From NCBI RefSeq assembly GCF_001894765.1, contig NZ_BCWV01000004.1:434001-498000 (forward strand): 64,000 nucleotides of DNA, given 5' to 3'. This document shows positions 47,852 to 56,873 of the stretch, piece by piece. The DNA is from Rhodococcoides corynebacterioides NBRC 14404 (GTDB taxonomy: Bacteria > Actinomycetota > Actinomycetes > Mycobacteriales > Mycobacteriaceae). The notes below the pieces were generated by a model. The model saw nothing but the letters and a program-made list of their open reading frames with translations, made no database searches and was not told the origin of the DNA. The position numbers were made by a program, and so were the translations under genes. Position 1 is the first letter of the stretch. Every line of letters begins with the position of its first letter.

Positions 47852-49171
47852 ATGCCCACCGTGATCGCACCGCGTCCCTCGGCGTTCCGCCGACCCCTCA
47901 CCTGGGCGGTCCCGGTGGTCGTCGTGTCGGTGCTCATGTCCCTGCTCGCCGCGCTCTATCTCGGCGGCGTGGCGGACCCGCAGAAGAACCTGCGCCACTT
48001 TCCCCTCGCGCTCGTGCAGAACGACGAGGGCGACGTCCTGCCGAACGGACAGCAGGCCAATCTCGGCCAGTCCATCGCCGACGGCATCGAGAAGGGCCTC
48101 GACCCCGACCGGTTCGACCTTCGCGTGGTCGGCATCGCGCAGGCGCGGGAGATGCTGGCGAACGGTGACGTCTACGCCGCCGTGACCATTCCGAGCGATT
48201 TCACCAAACGCGTCACCGTGCTCGCCGAGGCCGCGGCGGTTCCGGGCGACGTCGAGAAGCCGATCGTCACCGTCACGACCAACCCCCGCGCCGGCACGCT
48301 GGGGTCGACGCTCGCGAGCACCGTCGCCGATCGCGCTCTCGCCGAGGCGAATACGACGGTCGGGTCGCAACTCGTCGACCAGGTCACCGCCGGTCTGCCC
48401 GAGGGAACCGCCCTGACCGGCACCGCCGCACTCACCCTCGCGCAGCCCATCGACGTCGTCGTCGCGCCGTACGACCCCCTGCCGGGCGGCACCGGGCTCG
48501 GTCTGTCCGCGTTCTACTACGCCCTGCTGCTCGTCCTCGCCGGCTTCACCGGCGCCACCATCGCCAATGCACTCGTCGACGGGGCCATCGGCTACCTCCC
48601 GCTCGAGTACGGACCGTTCTTCCGACAGAAGCCGGCGGTCCCGGTGAGCCGTCTGCGCACGCTGGTCGCGAAGTGGCTGACCATGGTCGTGGTCGGAGCC
48701 GTCGTGTCCGCGCTGTACCTCGCCATCGCCGCCGCTCTGGGCATGCCCACCCCGCACGCTCTGCTGCTGTGGCTCTACGGGGCGCTCGCGATCAGCGCCG
48801 TCGGCATCACGGCCATGTCCGTCGTGGCGGTCCTCGGCACGCCGGGCCTGGTGATCAACCTCGTGCTCTTCGTCATCCTCGGACTGCCGTCCGCCGGTGC
48901 CACCATTCCCCTCGAGGCCACTCCCCGACTGTTCGGGTTCCTCGCGACGTTCGAACCGATGCACCAGGTCTACCTCGCCGTCCGCGCGATCCTCTACTTC
49001 GACGGTCGGTGGTCGGCCGGGTTGGCACACGGCCTGACGATGACGCTGATCGGTCTGGCGCTCGGCCTCGTCGTCGGCGCGGCGGTCGCGGCGCTGTACG
49101 ACCGTCGAGGGCGTCGTCGGGCGGTCACCGCGCCGTCCGCGCGAGACGAGGCTGTCGGCGCCGACGGTTAG
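47852..49171 (+). CDS. DUF3533 / YhgE-Pip-related ABC-2-like membrane protein
   Basis: This 439-residue protein has one N-terminal membrane helix (about 18-40), a large external domain (about 41-215, including FPLALVQNDEGD and a G-D-V-Y-A-A-V-T-I-P-S-D-F motif), and about five C-terminal membrane helices from 225 on. This is the architecture of ABC-2-type permeases of the DUF3533/YhgE class, which are often TetR-controlled and associated with export of lipophilic compounds. No ATPase is adjacent. The divergent TetR is the likely regulator. Confidence 0.85.
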   Translation: MPTVIAPRPSAFRRPLTWAVPVVVVSVLMSLLAALYLGGVADPQKNLRHFPLALVQNDEGDVLPNGQQANLGQSIADGIEKGLDPDRFDLRVVGIAQAREMLANGDVYAAVTIPSDFTKRVTVLAEAAAVPGDVEKPIVTVTTNPRAGTLGSTLASTVADRALAEANTTVGSQLVDQVTAGLPEGTALTGTAALTLAQPIDVVVAPYDPLPGGTGLGLSAFYYALLLVLAGFTGATIANALVDGAIGYLPLEYGPFFRQKPAVPVSRLRTLVAKWLTMVVVGAVVSALYLAIAAALGMPTPHALLLWLYGALAISAVGITAMSVVAVLGTPGLVINLVLFVILGLPSAGATIPLEATPRLFGFLATFEPMHQVYLAVRAILYFDGRWSAGLAHGLTMTLIGLALGLVVGAAVAALYDRRGRRRAVTAPSARDEAVGADG

Positions 49172-49181
49172 TGTCGGCGTC

Positions 49182-50054
49182 GTGGCCCCTCCGGAACCCC
49201 CGCGCATCACCGTCGTCGGCAGCATCAACATGGACGTCTCGGCGCGGACGTCGTCGCTGCCCGCCCCCGGCGAGACGGTCGCGGGCACCGAGCTGGTCCT
49301 CGGCCGCGGCGGCAAGGGCGCCAACCAGGCCGTCGCCGCGGCGCGGGCCGGCGGGAGCGTCCGGTTCGTCGGCGCGGTCGGGGACGACGCCTTCGCTCCC
49401 GAGCTGCGGGCGAGCCTGCAGGCCGACGGCATCGACACCGACACCCTGCGCACGACGCCCGGCGCCAGCGGCGTCGCCGTGGTCACGGTGGACGACGCCG
49501 CCGAGAACACCATCGTCGTCGTCGCCGGCGCCAACGACTCCCTGACCGAGCTGGGCGCGGACGACGTCGCGGCGATCGAGGGCGCCGACGTCCTGCTGCT
49601 GCAACTGGAGATTCCGGTGCCCACCGTCGTCGCCGCGGCCGAGGCCGCGCGCCGCGGCGGCACCACCGTCTTCCTCAATCCGTCGCCCGTCCGGTCGGTG
49701 CCCGACGCCCTGTTCGACGTCGTCGACGTCCTGGTGGTCAACGAGAGCGAGCACCACGCACTGGGCGCCGCCGTCGAGCGGACCCCGCACGTCGTCACCA
49801 CCCTGGGCGCGCGCGGAGCGCGGCATCGCGGACCCGACGGCGCCGTCACCGAGGTCCCCGCACCTCGCGTGCAGGCGATCGACACCACCGGCGCCGGCGA
49901 CGCGTTCACCGGCGCGCTCGCCGTCGCCTGGCGGGACGGGCCCGAGACCGCGGTGCGCCGGGCGGTCGTCGGCGGCGCGCTCGCGACCACCCGAGCGGGC
50001 ATCGCCGCCCCGACCGCAGCGGAGATCGACCACGCCGCACAGGAATTCGCGTGA
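49182..50054 (+). CDS. rbsK: Ribokinase (PfkB family)
   Basis: This 290-residue sugar kinase has the PfkB N-terminal block (VVGSINMDVSARTSSLPAPG), the G-R-G-G-K-G-A-N-Q motif and C-terminal DTTGAGDAFTGAL with the catalytic Asp. It phosphorylates ribose or a related sugar. It starts at GTG 49182, 10 bp after the DUF3533 stop, and overlaps the RecQ-like gene by 4 bp. No ribose transporter is adjacent. Confidence 0.92.
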   Translation: MAPPEPPRITVVGSINMDVSARTSSLPAPGETVAGTELVLGRGGKGANQAVAAARAGGSVRFVGAVGDDAFAPELRASLQADGIDTDTLRTTPGASGVAVVTVDDAAENTIVVVAGANDSLTELGADDVAAIEGADVLLLQLEIPVPTVVAAAEAARRGGTTVFLNPSPVRSVPDALFDVVDVLVVNESEHHALGAAVERTPHVVTTLGARGARHRGPDGAVTEVPAPRVQAIDTTGAGDAFTGALAVAWRDGPETAVRRAVVGGALATTRAGIAAPTAAEIDHAAQEFA

Positions 50055-52135
50055 GTACGCGCGAGCGCGCGCAGGAACTGCTCGCCGATCTGGCCGGCCC
50101 GTCGGCGGTGCTGCGGGACGATCAGTGGACGGCCATCGAGGCACTCGTGGTGCACAAACGCCGCGCCCTGGTGGTCCAGCGCACCGGGTGGGGCAAGTCC
50201 GCCGTCTACTTCATCGCCGCGCGGTTGCTACGCGAGCAGGGTCTCGGGCCGACGGTCATCGTCTCGCCGCTGCTGGCGCTCATGCGCAACCAGGTGGCCG
50301 CGGCCGAGCGCGCCGGGGTCACGGCGGCGACCATCAACTCGGGCAACGTGACCGAGTGGGACGACGTGCACGCGCGCGTCGCGGCCGGGGAGCTCGACGT
50401 ACTCCTCGTCAGTCCGGAACGGTTGAACAATCCCGATTTTCGCGATCAGGTGCTGCCCTCGCTGTCCGCCGACGCCGGCCTGGTGGTGGTCGACGAGGCG
50501 CACTGCGTCTCCGACTGGGGGCACGACTTCCGACCCGACTACCGCCGCATCCGCTCGCTGGTCGCCGAGTTGCGTGACGGGGTTCCCGTGCTCGCCACGA
50601 CCGCCACGGCCAACGACCGGGTCGTCGCCGACGTCGCCGCACAGTTGGGGGTGGGCGGAGCCGACACCGAGGTCCTCCGCGGCGGCCTCGGCCGCGACTC
50701 CCTCCACCTCGCCGTGGTGCGCATCCCGGACCCCACGGCCCGGATCGCATGGTTGGCCGACCGGCTGGAATCGCTCCCCGGCTCGGGCATCGTGTACTCG
50801 CTGACCGTCGCGGGCGCCACCGACCTCGCGGCGTTGCTGTCCGAGCGGGGCATTGCCGTGGCCGCGTACACGGGCCAGACCGATCCCACCGAACGCGAAG
50901 CGGCAGAACAGGATCTGTTGCAGAACCGCGTCAAGGCCCTGGTGGCGACCTCGGCCCTCGGGATGGGGTTCGACAAGCCGGATCTCGGGTTCGTGGTGCA
51001 CGTGGGAGCACCGTCCTCCCCCATCTCCTACTACCAGCAGGTCGGCCGTGCCGGCCGCGCCACCGACCGCGCGGAGGTGATCCTGCTGCCCGGCCCGGAG
51101 GACCGGGAGATCTGGAGCTACTTCGCCTCGGTCGCCTTCCCGCGCGAGCACGTCGTGCGCCGCGTCCTCGAGGTCCTCGACACCGAGCGGCCCCAGTCCA
51201 CCCCGGCGCTCGAACCGCTCGTCGAACTCGGCCGCACCCGTCTCGAGATGGTCCTCAAGGTGCTCGACGTCGACGGCGCCGTCCGCCGTGTCAAGGGCGG
51301 CTGGCTCTCCACGGGCGCCGAATGGACGTACGACCGCGAGCGCTACGAGCGCCTCGACACGGCCCGCGCCGCCGAGCAGCAGGCCATGCTGGACTACCAG
51401 ACCACCGACGAGTGCCGCATGGCCTTCCTCCGGCGGCAGCTCGACGACCCGTCGCTCACCGGCGACGCCGACGTCGATCGCTGCGGGAAGTGCGACAACT
51501 GCACGGGCACCCCGCTGTCACCGGACGTCGACGCCGAGGCCGTCGATCGCACCCGGACCCGGTTGGACCGCCCCGGTCTCGACCTCGCCCCGCGCAGGCA
51601 GTGGCCCACCGGCCTGGCGAAGGTGGGCGTGTCCTTGTCGGGTCGCATCACCGACGGGCCCGAGCCCGGCCGCGTGCTGGGCCGACTCACCGATCCGGTG
51701 TGGGGACCTCGACTGCGGGCCCTCGTCGACGGCGACGACGCTCCCGCGCCCGACGCGCTCGAGCAGGCCTGCATCGCGGTACTCGCCGGCTGGACCTGGA
51801 CGGAGCGTCCCACCGGCGTCGTGGTGATGGAGACGTCGCGGCCCGCGCTGATGGAGGACCTCGGTGCCCGCCTCGCGCGGATCGGCCGGCTCGCGCCACT
51901 GGGCACCCTGCGGCGCCGCCCGGACGCCCGGCCGGCGTCCGGTGCCAATTCGGCGTTCCGGGTGGCGAGTCTGGTCGACGCCTTCGACGCCCCGGACCTC
52001 ACGGCGCACGACGGGCCGGTCCTGCTCCTCGATCTGATCACCGACACCGGATGGACCACCACGGTGGCCGCCCGTGCCCTCCGCGCGGCCGGGGCCGACG
52101 CCGTCCTCCCCTTCGTGCTGGCAGCACGGGCGTGA
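50051..52135 (+). CDS. RecQ-family ATP-dependent DNA helicase
   Basis: This 694-residue SF2 helicase has Walker A QRTGWGKSAVYF, the D-E-A-H box with RecQ aromatic loop (VVDEAHCVSDWGHDFRPDYR), motif VI YYQQVGRAGRATDR and a zinc site (DRCGKCDNC). The C-terminal 180 residues replace the usual HRDC domain and are not recognised. The P-loop carries W in place of the usual G-x-G-K-S/T spacing (T-G-W-G-K-S). It is coupled to rbsK upstream and to an ABC exporter downstream by 4-bp overlaps. Confidence 0.88.
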   Translation: MSTRERAQELLADLAGPSAVLRDDQWTAIEALVVHKRRALVVQRTGWGKSAVYFIAARLLREQGLGPTVIVSPLLALMRNQVAAAERAGVTAATINSGNVTEWDDVHARVAAGELDVLLVSPERLNNPDFRDQVLPSLSADAGLVVVDEAHCVSDWGHDFRPDYRRIRSLVAELRDGVPVLATTATANDRVVADVAAQLGVGGADTEVLRGGLGRDSLHLAVVRIPDPTARIAWLADRLESLPGSGIVYSLTVAGATDLAALLSERGIAVAAYTGQTDPTEREAAEQDLLQNRVKALVATSALGMGFDKPDLGFVVHVGAPSSPISYYQQVGRAGRATDRAEVILLPGPEDREIWSYFASVAFPREHVVRRVLEVLDTERPQSTPALEPLVELGRTRLEMVLKVLDVDGAVRRVKGGWLSTGAEWTYDRERYERLDTARAAEQQAMLDYQTTDECRMAFLRRQLDDPSLTGDADVDRCGKCDNCTGTPLSPDVDAEAVDRTRTRLDRPGLDLAPRRQWPTGLAKVGVSLSGRITDGPEPGRVLGRLTDPVWGPRLRALVDGDDAPAPDALEQACIAVLAGWTWTERPTGVVVMETSRPALMEDLGARLARIGRLAPLGTLRRRPDARPASGANSAFRVASLVDAFDAPDLTAHDGPVLLLDLITDTGWTTTVAARALRAAGADAVLPFVLAARA

Positions 52136-53877
52136 CCGATCGCGCGCCGCTGCGGTGGCCCAACCTGCGCCTGCTGTGGACGTTCGTCCGGCCGCACCGG
52201 CGCATGTTCGTCGGCGGGTTGCTCCTCGGCCTGCTGGCGACCGGGTCGTCGCTCGCCACTCCCCTGGTGACCAAGCGACTGCTCGACTCGTTCGGGGTGC
52301 CCGGCGCCACCGCGTCCGCGGTGACGGTGCTGGTGGTCCTGCTCCTGGTGGGCATCGTCGTCGGGTTCGCCCAGCGGCTGCTGCTCGGCACCATGGCCGA
52401 GCGGGTGGTCCTGGAAGCCAGATCATCGATGGTGCATCGGTTCTTCGGCGCCACCGTGCCGGCCGTCACCGCGCGCCCGGCGGGCGAGATGCTCACCCGC
52501 GTCACCTCCGACACGGTGCTGCTGCGCGAGGCCTCGTCGTGGGCGCTCGTGGAGATCGTGAACGGCACCATCGCGATCGTCGGCGTGGTGATCCTCATGG
52601 CCACGCTGGACCTTCCCCTGCTCGGCACGGCCCTGCTCGGCATCGCCGGCATCGGCGTCGCCGCCGGCCTGCTCATGCCGAAAGTGGCTGCGGCGCAACG
52701 CGACGCCCAGGCCGCGATGGGACGTCTCGGCGGCATGCTCGAGGGCGCGCTGCGTGCGGTTCGCACCGTCAAGGCCAGCCGGGCGGAGGACCGCGAGAGC
52801 GATCGCATCGTGAACGAGGCGCGGGTGTCGGCATCGTTCGGTATCCGCTCCGTCCGACTCGAAGCGTGGGCCTGGACCATCACCGGCAGCGGAATCCAAC
52901 TCACCATCATCGCCGTGCTCGGCGTGGGCGCCTACCGCGTGTCCTCCGGTGCTCTCGCGGTGTCGTCGCTCGTGGCCTTCCTGCTCTACGCGTTCCAACT
53001 GGTCGGGCCGGTGGCTCAGTTGACGTTGTACGTCGCCCAACTGCAACGCGGTGTCGCGGCCGCCACCCGCATCCGCGAGGTCCAGCTCATGGAGCCGGAA
53101 CCCGACGCGCCCGCCACCGTCGCCGTCCTCCCCGCCCGCATCGAGGACGCCCCGTCCGCGCTCGACCTGCGGGGCGTCACCGCCGGGTACGGCGACGACC
53201 GGTCGGCCGTGCACGCGATCGACCTCACCGTGGCGGCGCGCGGCCACACCGCGCTGGTGGGTCCGTCCGGCGCGGGCAAGACGACACTGTTCTCCCTGCT
53301 GCTCCGATTTCTCGAACCGCGAGCCGGCGAGCTCGTCCTCGGCGGTGTGCCGTACTCGGCGCTGTCCCACCGGCAGATCCGCCAGCGCATCGGCTACGTC
53401 GAGCAGGCCACTCCGACGCTGCCGGGGACGATCGCGCAGAACCTGCGCCTGACGCATCCCGACGCCTCGGACGACGAACTCTGGGCGGCGCTGCGCCGTG
53501 TGCGGCTCGCGGAGAAGATGGAATCGTTGCCCGACGGCCTGGACACCGAGTTGCGGGACACCGCGGTGTCCGGGGGCGAGCGTCAACGCATCGCGCTCGC
53601 GCGGGCCATCGTGCGGCCGCCCGACATCCTGTTGCTCGACGAGGCCACCGCGCAGGTCGACGGCATCACCGAGGCCGCGATCCACGAGGTGATCCGCGAC
53701 CTCTCCGCTCGGGGCGCCGTGGTCACCATCGCGCACCGGTTGTCGACGGTGATCGACGCCGACACGATCGTCGTCCTGGAGCACGGACGGGTCCGCGCGC
53801 AGGGTTCGCACACGGCGCTGCTGACGTCGGACACCCTGTACCGCGACCTGGTGGAGGCGCTGCGCATCGCGACGTGA
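52132..53877 (+). CDS. ABC exporter half-transporter (fused permease and ATPase)
   Basis: This 581-residue protein has a six-helix transmembrane domain (about 18-310) and an ATPase domain: Walker A GPSGAGKTTLF, Q-loop, signature VSGGERQRIALARAIV, Walker B ILLLDEATAQVD and H-loop IAHRLSTV. It would work as a homodimer; the substrate (lipid, drug or peptide) is unknown. It starts at GTG 52132 overlapping the helicase stop, an unusual pairing for which I see no functional link. Confidence 0.92.
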   Translation: MTDRAPLRWPNLRLLWTFVRPHRRMFVGGLLLGLLATGSSLATPLVTKRLLDSFGVPGATASAVTVLVVLLLVGIVVGFAQRLLLGTMAERVVLEARSSMVHRFFGATVPAVTARPAGEMLTRVTSDTVLLREASSWALVEIVNGTIAIVGVVILMATLDLPLLGTALLGIAGIGVAAGLLMPKVAAAQRDAQAAMGRLGGMLEGALRAVRTVKASRAEDRESDRIVNEARVSASFGIRSVRLEAWAWTITGSGIQLTIIAVLGVGAYRVSSGALAVSSLVAFLLYAFQLVGPVAQLTLYVAQLQRGVAAATRIREVQLMEPEPDAPATVAVLPARIEDAPSALDLRGVTAGYGDDRSAVHAIDLTVAARGHTALVGPSGAGKTTLFSLLLRFLEPRAGELVLGGVPYSALSHRQIRQRIGYVEQATPTLPGTIAQNLRLTHPDASDDELWAALRRVRLAEKMESLPDGLDTELRDTAVSGGERQRIALARAIVRPPDILLLDEATAQVDGITEAAIHEVIRDLSARGAVVTIAHRLSTVIDADTIVVLEHGRVRAQGSHTALLTSDTLYRDLVEALRIAT

Positions 53878-53900
53878 CCCGCGTGCACGGCCGGAGGAAC

Positions 53901-54578
53901 TCAGACGGCGGCGAGCGTCGGATCCCCACCGGTGACGGCGTCCACCACGCGGCGCCCCACCTCCGCGGCGTCGTCTCCGACCGCCTGTTCGAGGTCCACG
54001 GCGCGCACCGTCACTCCCGAGGCCGCGAGCTGTGCGGCCAGCTGCTCGGCGAGACGATCGAGCAACGCCGCGGCCAGTGATGCGCCGTCCAGACCGGCGG
54101 TGACGGCCGCCCGGTGCGGCACCAGGATGATGCCGGAGTGCTGACACATCATGTGCCGGGCGGCGGCGCGGGCAGTGATGAAATGCGAGCGGAGCGCACC
54201 GAGAACGGGACCCTCGAGCTCGGCGAGTTCGGTGTAGTCGACGCGCCGGTGGGGATGGTCGGTCACGGGCGTGGGACCCACCAGGTCCACCGAGATGTCG
54301 ATGCTCCCCGAGCAGGCCGCGACGACGTCGACGTATTCGTCGACATCCACCTCGTCGAGGACGTCGAGCACCTGCGCCTCGGCGTGCCCACCGAGATCGG
54401 TGATGCGCCGCACGACGGCGTCCAGCCGGGTCCGCGATCGACCGGCCAGATGCACGCGCGCACCGCCGCGGGCGAGGGCCGACGCGACGGCGCTGCCCAC
54501 GACACCACCTGCGCCGTAGACCACGGCGTTGGCACCGGACAGCAGCACGTCGCCTCCTCGCACCCGCTCGCCCGACAC
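53901..54578 (-). CDS. Short-chain dehydrogenase-like protein lacking the catalytic Tyr-Lys
   Basis: This 225-residue protein has an SDR Rossmann start (AVVYGAGGVVGSAVASALA, then R-V-H-L-A-G-R-S for the cofactor ribose) and the overall SDR helix-strand order. Where Ser and Y-x3-K should lie, the sequence reads GIILVPHRAAVTAGLDGASL, with no Tyr or Lys. Catalysis as a normal dehydrogenase is unlikely; a binding or regulatory role is possible. It starts at ATG 54578 and is read alone, 21 bp before the YhgE/Pip-like stop. Confidence 0.8.
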   Translation of the reverse strand: MSGERVRGGDVLLSGANAVVYGAGGVVGSAVASALARGGARVHLAGRSRTRLDAVVRRITDLGGHAEAQVLDVLDEVDVDEYVDVVAACSGSIDISVDLVGPTPVTDHPHRRVDYTELAELEGPVLGALRSHFITARAAARHMMCQHSGIILVPHRAAVTAGLDGASLAAALLDRLAEQLAAQLAASGVTVRAVDLEQAVGDDAAEVGRRVVDAVTGGDPTLAAV

Positions 54579-54599
54579 GGACTCTCGCGGATCGTGGCC

Positions 54600-56108
54600 T
54601 CAGGTTACTGAGACGACGTCCTCGTCGTCGGCCTTTTCGGCGGCCGGACCGTCGGGGTCGTCGGATTCCGTCGCCGTCCGGACCTCACCGGGGGTCTCGG
54701 CTCGCCGGACCGCGACCGACGCCACCGCCAGGGTCGCCACTGCCGCGAGCACGGCGATCAGGGTCGGCAGACCGGGCCCGCCCACCGCATCGGTCAGCGC
54801 CCGCACCATCTGCCCGACCGGGGTGACGTCGGCCGCCCGAGCGAGCAGACCGCCTGCGCCGCGTAGTACCGCTCCGCCGAGGATCACCTGCACCAGGCCG
54901 AGCAGCGCGAGCACCGCTGCCCCGGCCACCGGACCGAGGATCAGTCGCACCGCGCGGCAGGCGGTGACCACCGCGGCGACCCAGAGACCGACGGTCACGG
55001 TGGCGAGGATCGATCCCGCCAGGGAGGCACCGGTGTCGACGAACGTCAGCGCCAGGACCATCGTCGCGGCCGCCCCGACGGCGCCGATCACGGCGGCCCG
55101 CGCCCGCGGAACCAGGAAGCCGACCAGCGCGGCCGCCAGGACGGCGAACACCGCGGTCAGGTACGGCCAGTTCTCGACCGCAGGCCGCACGACGAAGGAC
55201 GAGCCGGTGGGATCCACCTCGGTCGACGCCGCGGCGGGCAGCGACGAGGACGCCTTGTCGACGTTGGAGCGCAGGGTGGTGAACATCCCTTCCATCGGTC
55301 CGACGCCGTCGCGCAGACGGGTCGTGCCGTCGACGAGCAACACCCCACCGTCGTCGAGTTGCACCAGACCGTCCCGCAGTTGCGCCGACCCGTCGGTGGC
55401 GCGAACGATGCCGTCGACGAATGGCGAGGACGGATCCGACAACTGGTAGGACACCTGCCGCGCGCCGTCGCGGAGCCGTTCGAGATCGGACAGGACCCCG
55501 CCGTTCAGGCCCTGGGTCCGCAGCAGGTCGAGGACCGTGCGCAGCTGATCGGCCGTGGCCGCCGCCGCCGGGTCGGTGGACGTGGCGAGCGAGTCGAGCG
55601 TCTGCTGGACGATGACCTCGATCTGACCCTGGGCCGCGCCGACCCCGGTCAGCGCGCCGACGACCCGGTCGACGCCGCCGCTGACCTGAGTGGACCCGTC
55701 ACCGAGTTGCCACAGTCCCTGCCGCAGCTGGGTCATGCCGTCCGCCAGCTGGTCGCCACCGTCGCGGGCCTGGCCGAGCCCGTCGGCCAGTCGGTGTGCC
55801 CCGTCGTCGAGTTCGACACTGCCGTCGGTCAGTTCCGTCATGCCGCCGGTGAGGATCTGCAGCGGAAGCGCCGTGTTGCCGAGCGCACCACGGGTCGCGG
55901 CGAGGGGGTCGCTCGCCTGCGACGCGGGCACGACGCGCGTGGGTCCGGTCGCGGACCCGTCGTCGCCGGACGTCGTGGCCGCGACGACCCCCGCGGCGAG
56001 GGTGGGGACCATCAGCGCCAGCAGCACTCCGGCCGTGGCGCGGCCACGCCCCGGACGCCCCGAACGCGCCGGGACCAGGCGGGACAGCGAGGACGACACG
56101 CGCATCAT
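54600..56108 (-). CDS. YhgE/Pip-like membrane protein with coiled-coil ectodomain
   Basis: This 502-residue protein has an N-terminal helix (about 28-48), a long external region with many L-x-D-G repeats (ELDDGAHRLADGLGQ, DQLADGMTQLRQG), and six or so C-terminal membrane helices from about 285. This matches the YhgE/Pip class. Family roles range from phage receptor (Pip) to export partners of mycolate-type lipid systems; none is certain here. A charged C-terminal tail follows. It starts at ATG 56108 and diverges from ectA. It is related in architecture to the DUF3533 protein at 47852. Confidence 0.82.
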   Translation of the reverse strand: MMRVSSSLSRLVPARSGRPGRGRATAGVLLALMVPTLAAGVVAATTSGDDGSATGPTRVVPASQASDPLAATRGALGNTALPLQILTGGMTELTDGSVELDDGAHRLADGLGQARDGGDQLADGMTQLRQGLWQLGDGSTQVSGGVDRVVGALTGVGAAQGQIEVIVQQTLDSLATSTDPAAAATADQLRTVLDLLRTQGLNGGVLSDLERLRDGARQVSYQLSDPSSPFVDGIVRATDGSAQLRDGLVQLDDGGVLLVDGTTRLRDGVGPMEGMFTTLRSNVDKASSSLPAAASTEVDPTGSSFVVRPAVENWPYLTAVFAVLAAALVGFLVPRARAAVIGAVGAAATMVLALTFVDTGASLAGSILATVTVGLWVAAVVTACRAVRLILGPVAGAAVLALLGLVQVILGGAVLRGAGGLLARAADVTPVGQMVRALTDAVGGPGLPTLIAVLAAVATLAVASVAVRRAETPGEVRTATESDDPDGPAAEKADDEDVVSVT

Positions 56109-56195
56109 GGCCGGACGATAACGAGAAATGGCTGGAAAAGGTGGGTGCCATGCCGCAGCACCGGTCCCGAATCGAGGTCGGAGCGTCCGCGCGAC

Positions 56196-56217
56196 GCTGT
56201 GAGCACCTTCACACAGC
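56196..56217. promoter_or_regulatory. Inverted repeat in the YhgE-like / ectA divergent spacer
   Basis: GCTGTG (56196-56201) pairs with CACAGC (56212-56217); the flanking bases extend the symmetry partly. It lies 92 bp upstream of ectA and could bind a regulator of the ectoine operon or of the divergent gene. Confidence 0.35.
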
Positions 56218-56309
56218 CGCCGCACACTGGGGATTGACGGGGGTCTCGGGGTCGACCTCGACCGACGCACCTGACTTCTCCGGACCACCTTGTTACGTTC
56301 GATTGCCAT

Positions 56310-56873
56310 ATGACGCCCGTGTTACAGAGTGCGACCTCGACCCCGCCCGATCTCGACTCCCGACACGAGTACCGTCCACCGACGGTCGACGACGGTGTCC
56401 GCCTCTGGGAAATGGCCCGGGACTCCGACGTGCTCGACGTCAACTCCAGTTACTCGTACCTGCTCTGGTGCCGTGACTTCGCGGCGACGTCCGTCGTGGC
56501 AGTGGACGAGGACGATCGTCCCGTCGGCTTCGTGACCGGCTACCTCCGACCGGGCGCCCCCCACACCGTGTTCGTGTGGCAGGTCGCCGTCGACGCCGCC
56601 CACCGCGGCCGGGGACTCGCCCGCGGCATGCTCGAGGCGCTCGTCGATCGCGTCGCCGTCGATCACGGAGTCACCACCCTGGAGACCACGGTCAGTCCCG
56701 ACAACGCGGCGTCGATCGCCACGTTCACCTCGCTCGCGCGCCGACGCGGCACCGGCATCGTCCGATCGGACCTGTTCGCCGCCGGGTCCTTCCCGGACGC
56801 GCACCAGCCGGAAGACCTCTACACCGTCGGCCCCTTCGCGGCCCCCACCAACGATTCGCAGGAGACCTCATGA
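56310..56873 (+). CDS. ectA: L-2,4-diaminobutyrate acetyltransferase
   Basis: This 187-residue GNAT enzyme acetylates diaminobutyrate, the second step of ectoine synthesis. The acetyl-CoA loop is seen in VAVDAAHRGRGLARGML, and ETTVSPDNAASIATF is a family block. It starts at ATG 56310 with no Shine-Dalgarno ahead; TACGTT about 10 bases upstream may be the -10, so the mRNA could be nearly leaderless. It overlaps ectB by 4 bp. Confidence 0.95.
   Translation: MTPVLQSATSTPPDLDSRHEYRPPTVDDGVRLWEMARDSDVLDVNSSYSYLLWCRDFAATSVVAVDEDDRPVGFVTGYLRPGAPHTVFVWQVAVDAAHRGRGLARGMLEALVDRVAVDHGVTTLETTVSPDNAASIATFTSLARRRGTGIVRSDLFAAGSFPDAHQPEDLYTVGPFAAPTNDSQETS

Noticed and set aside
44611..47937. 1108-codon minus-strand frame
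   Set aside because: It covers proA, the antisense of the oxidoreductase and TetR in wrong phases; composition is Arg-rich noise.
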